Positions 26,298 through 36,475 of a stretch of 64,000 bases of DNA are shown here, piece by piece. A program made the position numbers and the translations under genes. The notes beneath the pieces are model-generated. The model saw nothing but the letters and a program-made list of their open reading frames with translations. It did no database searches and had not been told where the DNA came from. The first letter of the stretch is position 1. Each line of letters opens with the position of its first letter. Source of the DNA: UBA7239 sp035430165 (lineage in GTDB: Bacteria; Pseudomonadota; Gammaproteobacteria; Pseudomonadales; UBA7239); assembly GCA_035430165.1 (NCBI GenBank), contig DAOMGE010000002.1:62001-126000 (forward strand), given 5' to 3'.

Positions 26298-28211
26298 ATG
26301 GGTAGAATCATCGGTATTGACCTCGGCACCACCAACTCTTGTGTGGCGATCCTCGAAGGCGACAAGGTAAAAGTTATCGAGAATGCGGAAGGCGACCGTA
26401 CCACGCCGTCGATTGTCGCGTTCACTGACGACGCCGAAGTGCTGGTTGGCCAGAGTGCCAAGCGCCAGGCCGTCACCAACCCCGCCAACACGCTGTTTGC
26501 GGTAAAACGCCTGATCGGCCGTCGTTTCAAGGATGATGTTGTGCAGAAAGACATCAGCATGGTGCCGTACAAGATTGTCGCGGCTGAAAACGGCGACGCG
26601 TGGGTAGAAGTGAAAGGCGACAAGAAAGCGCCGCCACAGATTTCTGCCGAAGTGTTGAAAAAAATGAAAAAAACCGCTGAGGATTATCTCGGCGAGAAAG
26701 TGACAGAAGCGGTTATCACCGTGCCTGCCTATTTCAACGATTCACAGCGCCAGGCGACCAAGGACGCTGGCCGCATTGCGGGTCTGGAAGTGAAACGCAT
26801 CATCAACGAACCGACGGCAGCGGCTATCGCGTTCGGCATGGACAAACAGGAAGGCGACCGCAAGATTGCCGTGTACGATCTCGGTGGCGGTACGTTTGAT
26901 ATTTCCATTATCGAAATCGCTGAAGTGGATGGCGAACACCAGTTTGAAGTGTTGTCGACCAATGGTGATACTTTCCTCGGTGGTGAGGATTTTGACATCG
27001 CCCTGATCGATTACCTTGCTGAAGAATTCAAGAAAACCAACAGCGTCAACCTGAAAGGTGATCCGCTGGCGATGCAGCGCCTGAAAGAAGCCGCTGAAAA
27101 AGCGAAGATTGAATTGTCATCATCACAACAGACCGAAGTGAACTTGCCCTACATCACAGCAGATGCGACGGGCCCGAAACACCTCGTGGTCAAACTGTCG
27201 CGCGCCAAACTGGAAGCGCTGGTAGAAGGCCTGGTGGATCGTTCGATGGGCCCGGTAAAAACCGCGCTCGCCGATGCCGGATTGAAAGTGTCTGACATTG
27301 CGGACGTGATTCTGGTCGGTGGCCAGACGCGCATGCCACTGGTGCAGGAAAAAGTGAAAGCGTTTTTCGGCAAGGAGCCACGTAAAGATGTTAACCCTGA
27401 CGAAGCGGTTGCTATCGGTGCAGCGTATCAAGGCGCCATTTTGTCCGGTGACGTGAAAGACGTGTTGTTGCTCGATGTAACACCGTTGACGCTCGGTATT
27501 GAAACCATGGGTGGTGTGGCGACACCGTTGATCGAGAAAAACACCACGATCCCGACGCGCAAATCGAACGTATTTTCCACCGCCGATGACAACCAGTCAG
27601 CCGTGACCATCCATGTGGTACAGGGCGAACGCAAACAGGCATCGCAGAACAAATCGCTGGGCCGTTTCGATCTCACCGATATTCCACCAGCGCCGCGCGG
27701 CACGCCGCAAATCGAGGTGACGTTTGATATTGATGCCAACGGTATCCTGAACGTCAGCGCGAAAGACAAGGCAACCGGCAAACAGCAATCGATTGTGATC
27801 AAGGCGTCGTCCGGTCTGAGCGATGCTGAAATCCAGCAGATGGTGCGCGATGCCGAAGCCAATGCAGAAGCCGACAAGAAATTTGAAGAGCTGGTGACAG
27901 CGCGCAATCTGGCGGAAGGCCTGGCGCATGCAACGCGCAAGACATTGACCGAAGCGGGCGACAAGGCGACTGCCGAGGAAAAAGAGGCGATTGAATCCGC
28001 GCTGAAAGAAGTGGATGAAGCCGTGAAAACCGATGACAAGGATCGCATCGAGGCCGCCGCGCAGAAATTGTCTGAAGCATCCGGCAACCTCGCGCAGAAA
28101 ATGTACGCCGAAGCACAGCAGCATGAAGCCGGTGCGAGTGCTGGTGCGGAGCAGCATGCGGGTGGCGAGAATGTCGTCGATGCCGAGTTCGAGGAAGTGA
28201 AAGACAAATAA
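26298..28211 (+). CDS. dnaK: Molecular chaperone DnaK (Hsp70)
   Basis: 637 residues, full length. The ATPase domain begins MGRIIGIDLGTTNSCVAIL and contains AVYDLGGGTFDISII and DVILVGGQTRMPLVQ. The substrate-binding domain starts near DVTPLTLGIETMGG, followed by the helical lid and an acidic C-terminus ending EFEEVKDK. It folds nascent and stress-denatured proteins with DnaJ and GrpE encoded alongside. The ATG at 26298 is preceded by GGAG at seven bases. Confidence 0.98.
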   Translation: MGRIIGIDLGTTNSCVAILEGDKVKVIENAEGDRTTPSIVAFTDDAEVLVGQSAKRQAVTNPANTLFAVKRLIGRRFKDDVVQKDISMVPYKIVAAENGDAWVEVKGDKKAPPQISAEVLKKMKKTAEDYLGEKVTEAVITVPAYFNDSQRQATKDAGRIAGLEVKRIINEPTAAAIAFGMDKQEGDRKIAVYDLGGGTFDISIIEIAEVDGEHQFEVLSTNGDTFLGGEDFDIALIDYLAEEFKKTNSVNLKGDPLAMQRLKEAAEKAKIELSSSQQTEVNLPYITADATGPKHLVVKLSRAKLEALVEGLVDRSMGPVKTALADAGLKVSDIADVILVGGQTRMPLVQEKVKAFFGKEPRKDVNPDEAVAIGAAYQGAILSGDVKDVLLLDVTPLTLGIETMGGVATPLIEKNTTIPTRKSNVFSTADDNQSAVTIHVVQGERKQASQNKSLGRFDLTDIPPAPRGTPQIEVTFDIDANGILNVSAKDKATGKQQSIVIKASSGLSDAEIQQMVRDAEANAEADKKFEELVTARNLAEGLAHATRKTLTEAGDKATAEEKEAIESALKEVDEAVKTDDKDRIEAAAQKLSEASGNLAQKMYAEAQQHEAGASAGAEQHAGGENVVDAEFEEVKDK

Positions 28212-28239
28212 TCCCTTCGACGTGAGGGCGAAAACACTG

Positions 28240-28260
28240 AGCGCGGTTCGTCCGCGCTTT
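28240..28260 (+). terminator. Weak hairpin between dnaK and dnaJ
   Basis: AGCGCGG (28240-28246) pairs with CCGCGCT (28252-28258) around a five-base loop, followed by TTTTGTG. The T-run is short, so it may attenuate dnaJ expression instead of fully stopping transcription. Confidence 0.5.
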
Positions 28261-28322
28261 TGTGTTCTTGCCAGACGATATTTGTGCGATGTAAAACCGG
28301 TTCGATCCGGAACGAGAAAGAT

Positions 28323-29459
28323 ATGGCAACCAAACGTGATTACTACGAAGTGCTCGGCGTCAAGAAAGACGCAGACGAGGCGGAAATCAAGAAAGCCTAC
28401 AAACGCAGCGCGATGAAATTCCATCCGGACCGCAATCCGGATAACAAGGAAGCCGAGGAAAAATTCAAGGAAGCGTCGGAAGCGTACGAAGTGCTGAGCG
28501 ATGCGCAAAAGCGTGCGGCCTATGATCGCATGGGTCATGCGGCATTCGAGGCGGGCGGCATGGGTGGCGGTGGCGCCGGTGCGGGCTTCAGTAATTTCAG
28601 TGATATGTTTGGCGATGTGTTCGGCGATATTTTTGGTGGCGGTGGTGGTGGACGCCAGCGTGGCGGCCCGAGCCGTGGTTCCGATCTCCGCTACAACATG
28701 GAAATCAGTCTCGAAGAAGCCGTGCGCGGTACCAGCAAGACTATTCGCGTCGCCACACTGGTGGCGTGCAAACCCTGCGAGGGCAGTGGTGCGAAACCCG
28801 GTTCAAAACCGGTCAGCTGCAAAACCTGTAACGGTGTTGGCCAGGTGCGTATGCAGCAGGGATTTTTTGCCGTGCAGCAAACCTGCCCGGCCTGTCGCGG
28901 TCGCGGCACAACCATCAGTGACCCGTGTACCAGTTGCCGTGGCCAGGGTCGCGTCGAGGAAGAAAAAACACTCTCGGTAAAAATTCCGCCGGGTGTCGAC
29001 AACGGTGATCGCATCCGCCTGGCCGGTGAGGGCGAAGCAGGCATGGACGCGGGACCAAGCGGTGATTTGTATGTGCAGATTTCCGTGCGTGCGCACAAGA
29101 TTTTCGAACGCGATGGCAAGAACCTTTATTGCGAAGTGCCGATCAGTTTTGTGGATGCAGCGCTCGGCGGCGAACTCGAAGTGCCGACACTGGATGGCAA
29201 GGTGATGCTCAAGGTGCCGGAAGAAACGCAGACCGGCAAACTGTTTCGCTTGCGCGGCAAGGGTGTGGTGCCGGTGCGCGGCGGCCAGCCGGGTGACCTG
29301 ATTTGCAAGGTGACGATCGAGACGCCGGTCAACCTGAGCAAGCAACAGAAAGAATTGTTGCGCCAGTTCCAGTCCACTACCGATGGCAAGGCACATTCGC
29401 CGAAAAAATCGTCATGGTTTGACGGCATGAAATCGTTTTTTGATGACCTGAAACCCTGA
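28323..29459 (+). CDS. dnaJ: Co-chaperone DnaJ (Hsp40)
   Basis: 378 residues, type I DnaJ. The J domain has the HPD motif in KFHPDRNPDN and a Gly-rich linker (FGDIFGGGGGG). Four zinc motifs follow: CKPCEGSG, CKTCNGVG, CPACRGRG and CTSCRGQG. The client-binding C-terminal domain ends in FDDLKP. It delivers substrates to DnaK and stimulates ATP hydrolysis. The ATG at 28323 begins the J domain; the open frame upstream to 28260 is leader sequence. Confidence 0.97.
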   Translation: MATKRDYYEVLGVKKDADEAEIKKAYKRSAMKFHPDRNPDNKEAEEKFKEASEAYEVLSDAQKRAAYDRMGHAAFEAGGMGGGGAGAGFSNFSDMFGDVFGDIFGGGGGGRQRGGPSRGSDLRYNMEISLEEAVRGTSKTIRVATLVACKPCEGSGAKPGSKPVSCKTCNGVGQVRMQQGFFAVQQTCPACRGRGTTISDPCTSCRGQGRVEEEKTLSVKIPPGVDNGDRIRLAGEGEAGMDAGPSGDLYVQISVRAHKIFERDGKNLYCEVPISFVDAALGGELEVPTLDGKVMLKVPEETQTGKLFRLRGKGVVPVRGGQPGDLICKVTIETPVNLSKQQKELLRQFQSTTDGKAHSPKKSSWFDGMKSFFDDLKP

Positions 29460-29478
29460 CAGAACGTTGGTCAGGGTT
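29452..29478. terminator. Bidirectional terminator shared by dnaJ and the convergent gene
   Basis: AACCCTGAC (29452-29460) pairs with GTCAGGGTT (29470-29478) around a nine-base loop. TTTTATTT follows on the plus strand. The left arm contains the end of dnaJ, and the right arm contains the stop codon of the convergent gene, so one hairpin serves two genes. Confidence 0.75.
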
Positions 29479-31078
29479 TTATTTCGTAGACACTGAATGT
29501 GGTGATGCCGGCCAACTCCGGATACGTTTCCTCGCCGACCAGCCGGTAGTGCGCTGCGCGGAAATTTTCCAGTTCCATGAAACGTGATGCGCCATTGCCG
29601 CTGGGGCCGAAGAAGCCGGACGAGCGGATCATGAAGCGCGGAGGTGTCGCGACCAGTCTTGTCATGGCATCCTGGCGAATCGACTGGATGTAGGGAATGC
29701 CTGCATCGTGATACAGCGGAAATCCCTCGAGATACGGTGTCACCGGCAAGACGCCGGTTTGTAACAAGGCTGGAAAAATCGGTCCGCCTGTTGAGGTGGC
29801 CAGCGGTTCGATACGTTCGCCCGCGCGCAAATGTTGCCGGATAAATGCGACCAGTGTTTCCGTTTCACGGTACTCCGTGCCGAGATCTTCTGTGCAGACC
29901 GGGGAATGAAAATCCAGGCAGGCCATGCGTTCGATCCCGACGGCCAGCATGTTGTAGCCGAGTGTAAAAAACATACCGACGAGAAAACATACCAGTCGCA
30001 GGGTTGCCTTCCATGCCGTGTTGCATTGCACCGGAATAAACAGCGCCGCGAGGATGCAGGCATAGAATACGTTGGCGGGAATCTGGTGGTAGTCCCAGAA
30101 TTTTCCGCCCAGCCCGATATAGATCACATAGCTGGCGTAAATCAGAAAAATGACTGCATAGAATTTCATCGTGCTTGCGCGATTTACCTGATCCACTGCC
30201 AGTGACAGGCTGGCTGCTGAAAAAGGCATCAGCGCCAGCAGCAAGGCATTTGATGCCCAGTCAAAACCGTTGCGCAACATATGCGGGTAATCGAGGATCT
30301 GGTGTACGCCGTTCATGCGCTGGTACAGCGGGAGGTATTCTGTCGCCATGCGCCAGAATGGTGTTAGCAAACCGGCTTGTGCCATCAGCAACGCGGTGAT
30401 CGCCAGAACCAGCAAGAAAGATACGAGCGCCAGCGATATGCATTGCAGCACGCGCGATGTCTGCCAGCGGAATGCCTTGTCCTGGTAACAGGCGGCGAGC
30501 AGTGTGAAGAGCGGCGCGCCCAGCACGGCATGCGGCTTCACCAGGCAGGCGAGCGCCATCAACAGCCCAACAGACATTGCACGCCAGCGCAGGTGTTGCA
30601 GCAGGGTGGCTGCGGCCAGTGACAGCGTGGCAAGGCAGGCGATAAAAAAATCGCGCTGCAGCCAGTTGGAATGATCAGAAATAAAATAGTAATTGACGAA
30701 AATCAGGCCGGCGGCGATGCCCATATGTGTATGGACAGGGCGCAGGATCCGGTAAAGCAAAAAACCGTTCAGGGTAGCCAGCAACAGGTTGACGCAGAGA
30801 AAACCGGTGCTGGAATAGCCGGTGAGACCTGTGATCAGTGCATAGATCAGGTAGGTGCCCGGAAAACTGGTGTCGTGGATATCGCGGTAGGGCAGATAGC
30901 TGTGTTCATTCACCAGCATGCTGGCGTAATAAAAAAATCCGACATCGTTGCCGAGACGCCACTGGAAACTGCCGATAGCCAGTGCGATGGCCTGCAGGGC
31001 AATACACAGCAGCAGCAGGCGTCCGAGCCAGACTTCCAGCTGGAACTGTAGCCTGTAGAAGTTGAATGTACTTGCCAT
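29471..31078 (-). CDS. Polytopic membrane protein, GT39/PMT-like
   Basis: 535 residues with about eleven membrane segments and a short periplasmic C-terminal domain. An early loop reads YRDIHDTSFPGTYLIYAL. A D-x-x-x-x-F-P-x-x-Y pattern after the first helices is typical of dolichyl/polyprenyl-phosphate mannosyltransferase-like GT-C proteins. No enzyme-specific motif was found. It stands alone between dnaJ and the cytochrome gene, away from the polysaccharide block, with no convincing ribosome binding site at ATG 31078. Confidence 0.65.
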   Translation of the reverse strand: MASTFNFYRLQFQLEVWLGRLLLLCIALQAIALAIGSFQWRLGNDVGFFYYASMLVNEHSYLPYRDIHDTSFPGTYLIYALITGLTGYSSTGFLCVNLLLATLNGFLLYRILRPVHTHMGIAAGLIFVNYYFISDHSNWLQRDFFIACLATLSLAAATLLQHLRWRAMSVGLLMALACLVKPHAVLGAPLFTLLAACYQDKAFRWQTSRVLQCISLALVSFLLVLAITALLMAQAGLLTPFWRMATEYLPLYQRMNGVHQILDYPHMLRNGFDWASNALLLALMPFSAASLSLAVDQVNRASTMKFYAVIFLIYASYVIYIGLGGKFWDYHQIPANVFYACILAALFIPVQCNTAWKATLRLVCFLVGMFFTLGYNMLAVGIERMACLDFHSPVCTEDLGTEYRETETLVAFIRQHLRAGERIEPLATSTGGPIFPALLQTGVLPVTPYLEGFPLYHDAGIPYIQSIRQDAMTRLVATPPRFMIRSSGFFGPSGNGASRFMELENFRAAHYRLVGEETYPELAGITTFSVYEIKP

Positions 31079-31181
31079 GGACAGGATTCGTTGTCGGGTG
31101 CGCTGCCTAGGGTAAGCGCATGCTTGTGTCCGGGTCTATCCGGTGCGATGAATTAGCGGCTGGCGCGTGGTATTTCACCGA

Positions 31182-31210
31182 TTGTTGTGGCGGTCCGGCA
31201 CTGGCATAAT
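31182..31210 (+). promoter_or_regulatory. Sigma-70 promoter of the cytochrome c5 gene
   Basis: TTGTTG (31182-31187), a 17-base spacer, then CATAAT (31205-31210). It lies 36 bp upstream of the start codon. Confidence 0.55.
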
Positions 31211-31245
31211 CCCCGACGAAATTTGCTGTCTACAGGAGACACCCG

Positions 31246-31662
31246 GTGAAAATGATCAAATTGGTAGCGACCGTAGTAACGAGTGTGGCACTGCTGGCGG
31301 CTTTCACGGCCCGTGCTGAAGACAAGGCAGCGGCCAACACCGCACCCGTTGGCCAGGTTTGCAAGGCCGGTGAAGCGTGCGCAGCAGCACCGGTCGCTGC
31401 TGCTGGCGGTGCGCCGAAAACCGGCGAGCAGGTTTTTACCAGCACCTGCACCACATGCCACTCTACCGGTGCAGCCGGTGCGCCTAAAGTGGGTGATGCA
31501 GCAGCATGGGAGCCACGTCTTGCAGCTCGCAAGAAAGACGGCCTGCACAAGAGTGCCGTCAACGGCTTTAACGGTATGCCGCCAAAAGGCCTGTGCATGA
31601 GCTGCTCCGATGAAGAACTTGCGGGTGCTGTCGACTACATGCTGAGCAAGATCGGCAAATAA
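31246..31662 (+). CDS. Cytochrome c5-type monohaem periplasmic cytochrome
   Basis: 138 residues. A signal peptide with cleavage after ARA (residue 24) is followed by an Ala-rich linker with two cysteines. The haem motif is CTTCH (68-72) and the probable axial ligand is M111 in GFNGMPPKG. The Cys pair in CMSCSD (117 and 120) is the disulfide hallmark of the c5 family. It is probably a soluble electron carrier between bc1-type complexes and oxidases. The start lies downstream of a good promoter and the gene ends in a strong terminator, so it is monocistronic. Confidence 0.9.
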   Translation: MKMIKLVATVVTSVALLAAFTARAEDKAAANTAPVGQVCKAGEACAAAPVAAAGGAPKTGEQVFTSTCTTCHSTGAAGAPKVGDAAAWEPRLAARKKDGLHKSAVNGFNGMPPKGLCMSCSDEELAGAVDYMLSKIGK

Positions 31663-31680
31663 TCGACCGGAACCTCCGGA

Positions 31681-31708
31681 AAAAACGCCCCGCTTGCGGG
31701 GCGTTTTT
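31681..31708 (+). terminator. Rho-independent terminator after the cytochrome c5 gene
   Basis: A 13-bp perfect stem of AAAAACGCCCCGC with GCGGGGCGTTTTT, with a two-base loop extension and a T-rich 3' arm. Confidence 0.92.
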
Positions 31709-31774
31709 GTTTCCGGTATCCGCTGTCCGGCTTTTGCGAGCTGTGTTGCAGTTTTGGCGGGTGATGCGGCTACA

Positions 31775-31820
31775 ATCGCTACGTACATTAATCACTACGT
31801 ACATTAATCGCTACGTACAC
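31775..31820 (+). repeat. 16-bp tandem repeat upstream of the gspE-like gene
   Basis: ATCGCTACGTACATTA (31775-31790) is followed by ATCACTACGTACATTA (31791-31806) and a partial third unit, ATCGCTACGTACACGG. Each unit holds the palindrome TACGTA. The array starts inside a candidate -10 box (TACAAT, 31771-31776) and ends 16 bases before the start codon, so it lies in the 5' leader. It may be an operator or a slippage-prone spacer. Confidence 0.8.
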
Positions 31821-31835
31821 GGCAAGGAAAACCTT

Positions 31836-33626
31836 ATGAGCACTGCGACCGTTTCCCGACCTCACGAGCGTTTGCTGGATTTGCGCAACACACTGGACGA
31901 GCTGGTAGCTGATGGTCTGGTCGACCGGCGCGACGCCAACTTTCTGGCCGGCACGCCGCGCTCGCGCGAGAACGCCTTCCTGCATCCGCTGACGTATATT
32001 GCCAAACAGAACCTGCAAGACCAGCAGCGGCCGGGAAAATTACTGGACGAAGAGCGCCTCACCCAGTGGTTGTCTGATAAATCCGGCCAGCCTCACTTGC
32101 ATATCGATCCCCTGAAGGTGAATGTCACCGCAGTGACAGCTGTGATGTCGTTTGCGTTTGCCAAACGCCACCAGATCCTGTGTGTGGCCATCACGCCCGA
32201 CGACGTTACCATCGCCAGTGCCCAGCCATATATCTACGCCTGGGAAGAAGGTCTGAAGCAGACCGCCAAGCGAACGATCAAACGCGTGATCGTCAAACCG
32301 TCGGAACTCTCGCGTTACATGGTCGAGTTTTATTCGTTGTCGAAATCCGTGTCGAACGCGAGTGACAACGATTATGGCAACACGCTCGGTATCGGCAATT
32401 TTGAACAGCTGCTCAAACTGTCCGAGCTGAAAGACCCGGATGCAAATGACCAGCATATCGTCAACATTGTAGATTGGCTGTTGCAGTATGCCTTTGCCCA
32501 GCGCGCGAGCGATATTCACATCGAACCGCGTCGCGAAGTGGGCAAGGTACGTTTCCGTATCGATGGTGTGATGCATCAGGTGTATGAATTACCGGCACGC
32601 GTGATGATTGCCGTTACCAGCCGCCTGAAAATTCTTGGCCGCATGAATATTGCAGAAAAACGCAAGCCACAAGATGGCCGTATCAAGACAGAGAAGCCTG
32701 ATGGCAATGAAGTCGAGTTGCGGATGTCGACATTGCCAACCGCGTTTGGTGAAAAACTGGTGATGCGGATTTTTGATCCGGAAATCCTGGTAAAAACGTT
32801 TCCCGAACTGGGATTGGTCAACGATGACTTGCGTCGCTGGACACAGATGATCAACCAGCCGAACGGTATCCTGCTGGTCACTGGCCCGACCGGTTCCGGT
32901 AAAACCACCACGCTGTATTCATCGCTCAAACAGATTGCGACACCGGAAGTGAATGTCTCCACGATCGAAGACCCGATCGAAATGGTGGAAGAGAGTTTCA
33001 ACCAGATGCAGGTCAATCGCGCCATAGATCTCGATTTTGCCACCGGCGTGCGCACGCTGATGCGACAGGATCCCGACATCATCATGATCGGCGAGATTCG
33101 CGATGAAGAAACGGCCGACATGGCGGTGCAAGCGGCGATGACCGGACACATGGTGTTGTCTACCTTGCATACCAATGATGCACCGACAGCGATCACGCGT
33201 TTGATGGATCTCGGTGTGCCGGCGTACTTGCTGCGCTCAACATTGCTGGGCGTGATGGCACAACGACTGGTGCGTCGTTTGTGCCCGCACTGCAAGGAAG
33301 AAATGCCGGTGGATGAAGAAGCGTGGAAATCGTTGACGAAGCCTTGGAAAGTGGCAACACCGGTGCAGATATTCAAGCCGGTCGGTTGCCTGGAATGCCG
33401 CAACACCGGTTATCGCGGACGTGAAGGGATTTATGAAATCCTGTCGGTTACTGACACGATCAAGGAGCTGATCAGTGACAAGACGGATCTCGCACAGGTG
33501 CGGCATCAGGCGATGCGTGAAGGCATGCGCACCTTGCGTATTTCCGGCGCGCAGAAAGTGGTGGCAGGTTTGACTACCATCGAGGAAGTGTTGCGGGTTG
33601 CACCGGCCATTGATCGCTTCAGCTGA
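31836..33626 (+). CDS. GspE/PulE/PilB-family secretion or pilus ATPase
   Basis: 596 residues. An N-terminal MshEN-like domain precedes the catalytic core: Walker A GPTGSGKTTT (about residues 350-359), the Asp box, Walker B region IIMIGEIRDEETAD (about 415-428) and the His box STLHTNDA. A zinc-binding insert has CPHC (about 482) and CLECRNTG (about 518). Such hexameric ATPases drive pseudopilus or pilus assembly. No other type II secretion or type IV pilus gene lies nearby, so the partner machine is unknown. The ATG at 31836 follows AAGGA; the open frame upstream covers the tandem repeat and is leader. Confidence 0.9.
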   Translation: MSTATVSRPHERLLDLRNTLDELVADGLVDRRDANFLAGTPRSRENAFLHPLTYIAKQNLQDQQRPGKLLDEERLTQWLSDKSGQPHLHIDPLKVNVTAVTAVMSFAFAKRHQILCVAITPDDVTIASAQPYIYAWEEGLKQTAKRTIKRVIVKPSELSRYMVEFYSLSKSVSNASDNDYGNTLGIGNFEQLLKLSELKDPDANDQHIVNIVDWLLQYAFAQRASDIHIEPRREVGKVRFRIDGVMHQVYELPARVMIAVTSRLKILGRMNIAEKRKPQDGRIKTEKPDGNEVELRMSTLPTAFGEKLVMRIFDPEILVKTFPELGLVNDDLRRWTQMINQPNGILLVTGPTGSGKTTTLYSSLKQIATPEVNVSTIEDPIEMVEESFNQMQVNRAIDLDFATGVRTLMRQDPDIIMIGEIRDEETADMAVQAAMTGHMVLSTLHTNDAPTAITRLMDLGVPAYLLRSTLLGVMAQRLVRRLCPHCKEEMPVDEEAWKSLTKPWKVATPVQIFKPVGCLECRNTGYRGREGIYEILSVTDTIKELISDKTDLAQVRHQAMREGMRTLRISGAQKVVAGLTTIEEVLRVAPAIDRFS

Positions 33627-33676
33627 TCAGTGCCTGCAATGTTTTCCCCCACCACGTCTCCGGAATGCTTCCTGCC

Positions 33677-36375
33677 ATGTCCCTGCTAAAACCCTTGCCC
33701 GACCTGCAACACAATCCTGTCTGGCAAACAGGATTTGAACGGTTGCAGGAGCAATTCCTGTCGCGCGTTGATACAGAAACGCAACAATGGTTTGCCGGAA
33801 AAGCGACAGACGCGTCGTTCATGCAGGCATTGTCATGGTTCTGGTCAGGCAGCCAGTTTGCATTTGACCTGTGTTGTCGAAAGCCGGCGTGGCTGCGGGA
33901 TCTTTTTACAGAAAATTTGTCGGTTGATGCGCAGCCATCGGTAGCGGAATACCAGGCTATTCTGGCAGCGGCGTGCACAGGCGTGGAAACAGAAGAGGCG
34001 CTGATGCAACAGCTGCGGATTTTTCGCCAGCGGCAGATGTTGCGAATTATCTGGCGTGATATTACGCGCCGGGCCACCACACTGGAAACGACCGCTGCGC
34101 TGACGGCGCTGGCCGATACCTGTATCACGCAGGCCGTGGATTTTCTCTACGCGAAGCTGGCGGGGGAATTCGGCGTGCCCTGCAGTAAAGCAGGTGTGCC
34201 ACAATCTTTTCTTGTGCTTGGCATGGGCAAGCTCGGCGCTTTTGAATTGAATCTTTCATCGGATATTGACCTGATTTTTTCCTATGATGAAGGCGGCGAT
34301 ACGGTTATCGAACAGGACAATAAAAAACAACGCAGCATCAGCAATCGTGAATTTTTTACTAAACTCGGGCAAAAACTGATTACGGTTATCGACAAGCAGA
34401 CTGCAGACGGGTTTGTATTCCGTGTCGATATGCGCCTGCGGCCTTTCGGCGACAGTGGCGCGCTGGCACTGGATTACGATGCAATGGAACAGTATTACCA
34501 GCAGCAGGGCCGTGACTGGGAACGCTATGCGATGATCAAGGCGCGTCTGGTATGCGGCGATGCAAAACAGGCAGCGCCACTGATGGATATGTTGCGCCGT
34601 TTCACCTTTCGCCGTTACCTCGATTATTCAGCGATAGCCTCGCTGCGTGACCTGAAGCGCCAGATCGAGCGTGAAATGGCGAAGCGTGGCATGAATGACA
34701 ACGTGAAACTCGGCAAGGGCGGCATCCGTGAAATTGAATTTATCGTGCAGTCGTTCCAGTTGATCCATGGTGGGCGCGACAAGGATCTGCAGCCGGCGCC
34801 GGTCATTCCCATGCTGGCGCAACTGGAGCAGAAACAGTTCCTGTCGCCGGATGATGTCGCACAATTGCGCACAGCGTATTTTTTCCTGCGCGATGTCGAA
34901 CATCTGTTGCAAGCCTGGCGTGATGAACAGACACAGCTATTGCCGCGCGATGCCGCGCAACAACAACGCCTGGCCTGGTTGGCAGGTTTTCCTGACTGGG
35001 ACAGCTTTTCACACGCCTTGCAGCAACATCGCGATGCGGTGCAGCGCATATTTATTGCGGTGATTGCGCCGCCACCGGAAGAACAATCCGTGCAGGATGC
35101 CGTGCCGTGGCAACACGTGTGGGAAGGTTCGGGTGAGCCGGATGCCGATGTGGAATTATTGCGCAGTAGCGGTTTTGCGGATGCAGAAATCCTGCAACCG
35201 TTATTGCATGACTGGCGCACGGACAAGGCGCTGCACAGCCTACCCACCGACGGTCGTGAGCGATTGCAGCGTTTCATGCCGCTGCTGTTGCAGGCGCTGG
35301 TACATTATCCGGATGCGTCAGTTATTTTTGTGCGATTGATTCCATTCTTGCGTGCGGTGTTGCGTCGCTCGGCATACCTGGTGCTGTTGATAGAAAATCC
35401 GCAGGCACTGAAACAACTGGTGTTGCTGGTGGAAGCGAGTAGCTGGATTGCCGAGCAACTGGCAGCTGCACCGGTGTTGCTGGATGAATTGATTGATCCA
35501 CGCAATTTGTATCGCGACGTGGCGCCGTCGCGTGAGGAACTCGCCAGCCTGTTGCGGCAGCAGATGTTGCGTATACCGGAAGAGGATCTGGAAGCGCAGA
35601 TGGAAACGCTGCGCCATTTCAAGCGTTCACACAGTTTGCGCGCTGCTGCGTGTGAAGTGACATCGCGCTTGCCGTTGATGAAAGTGAGTGACTACCTCAC
35701 GTTCATGGCAGAAGTGATGCTCGCTTATGTACTGCAAATGGTATGGAAACCGCTTGTGGCAAAACACGGCATCCCGCAGCGTGACGACGGCAGTTTATGT
35801 GAACCGGGTTTTATTATTGTCGGCTATGGCAAACTCGGCGGTCTCGAACTCGGTCACGGTTCGGATCTCGACCTGGTGTTCATCCACGACGGCGGTGGTG
35901 GTGAAACACAGGCAGATAAGGACAGCGGGCAACTGCCGATCGAGAACAGCACATTTTTTGCGCGACTCGGCCAGAAAATCATCCACATACTCAACACGCG
36001 CACCATCAACGGGATTTTGTACGAAGTGGATATGCGCTTGCGTCCATCCGGCAATTCCGGATTGCTGGTGGCGAGCCTGCAAAGCTTTGCACGTTACCAG
36101 CAAAAAGATGCGTGGACATGGGAGCACCAGGCGCTGGTGCGCGCCCGTGTGGTGGCCGGTTGCCCGCAGCTCGCAGAAAAATACGAAGCCGTGCGCGCCG
36201 ATGTTCTGGGCCGTCAACGCGATGTCGACAAGCTCGGCCACGACGTCGTCGAGATGCGCAACAAGATGCGGGTACTCGATAAAAGTAACGCAGGCCACTT
36301 TGATCTGAAATACGGACGCGGCGGCATTGTCGACCTGGAATTCATGGTGCAATTTGCCGTGCTGGCATGGAGCCA
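33677..36375 (+). CDS. glnE: Glutamine synthetase adenylyltransferase/deadenylylase GlnE, 3' end missing
   Basis: About 900 residues are visible before the assembly gap. Both nucleotidyltransferase domains are present: LVLGMGKLGAFELNLSSDID (about residue 180) and GYGKLGGLELGHGSDLDLV (about residue 714), each with the acidic pair that binds metal. GlnE switches glutamine synthetase activity through a tyrosyl-AMP, under PII control. By comparison with the 946-residue E. coli protein, about 100 residues are lost in the run of N. The start could also be the ATG at 33665, as neither has a clear ribosome binding site. The frame happens to stay open across the gap into another gene, which is an artefact. 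Confidence 0.95.
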
Positions 36376-36475
36376 NNNNNNNNNNNNNNNNNNNNNNNNN
36401 NNNNNNNNNNNNNNNNNNNNNNNNNNNNNNNNNNNNNNNNNNNNNNNNNNNNNNNNNNNNNNNNNNNNNNNNNNN
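36376..36475. other. Assembly gap of 100 N
   Basis: A run of exactly 100 N, a conventional scaffold gap of unknown true length. It removes the end of glnE, the start of the carbamoyltransferase gene and whatever lies between. Confidence 0.99.

Noticed and set aside
31775..31820. Possible CRISPR-like repeats
   Set aside because: The units are directly adjacent with no spacers, and only about 2.75 copies exist.
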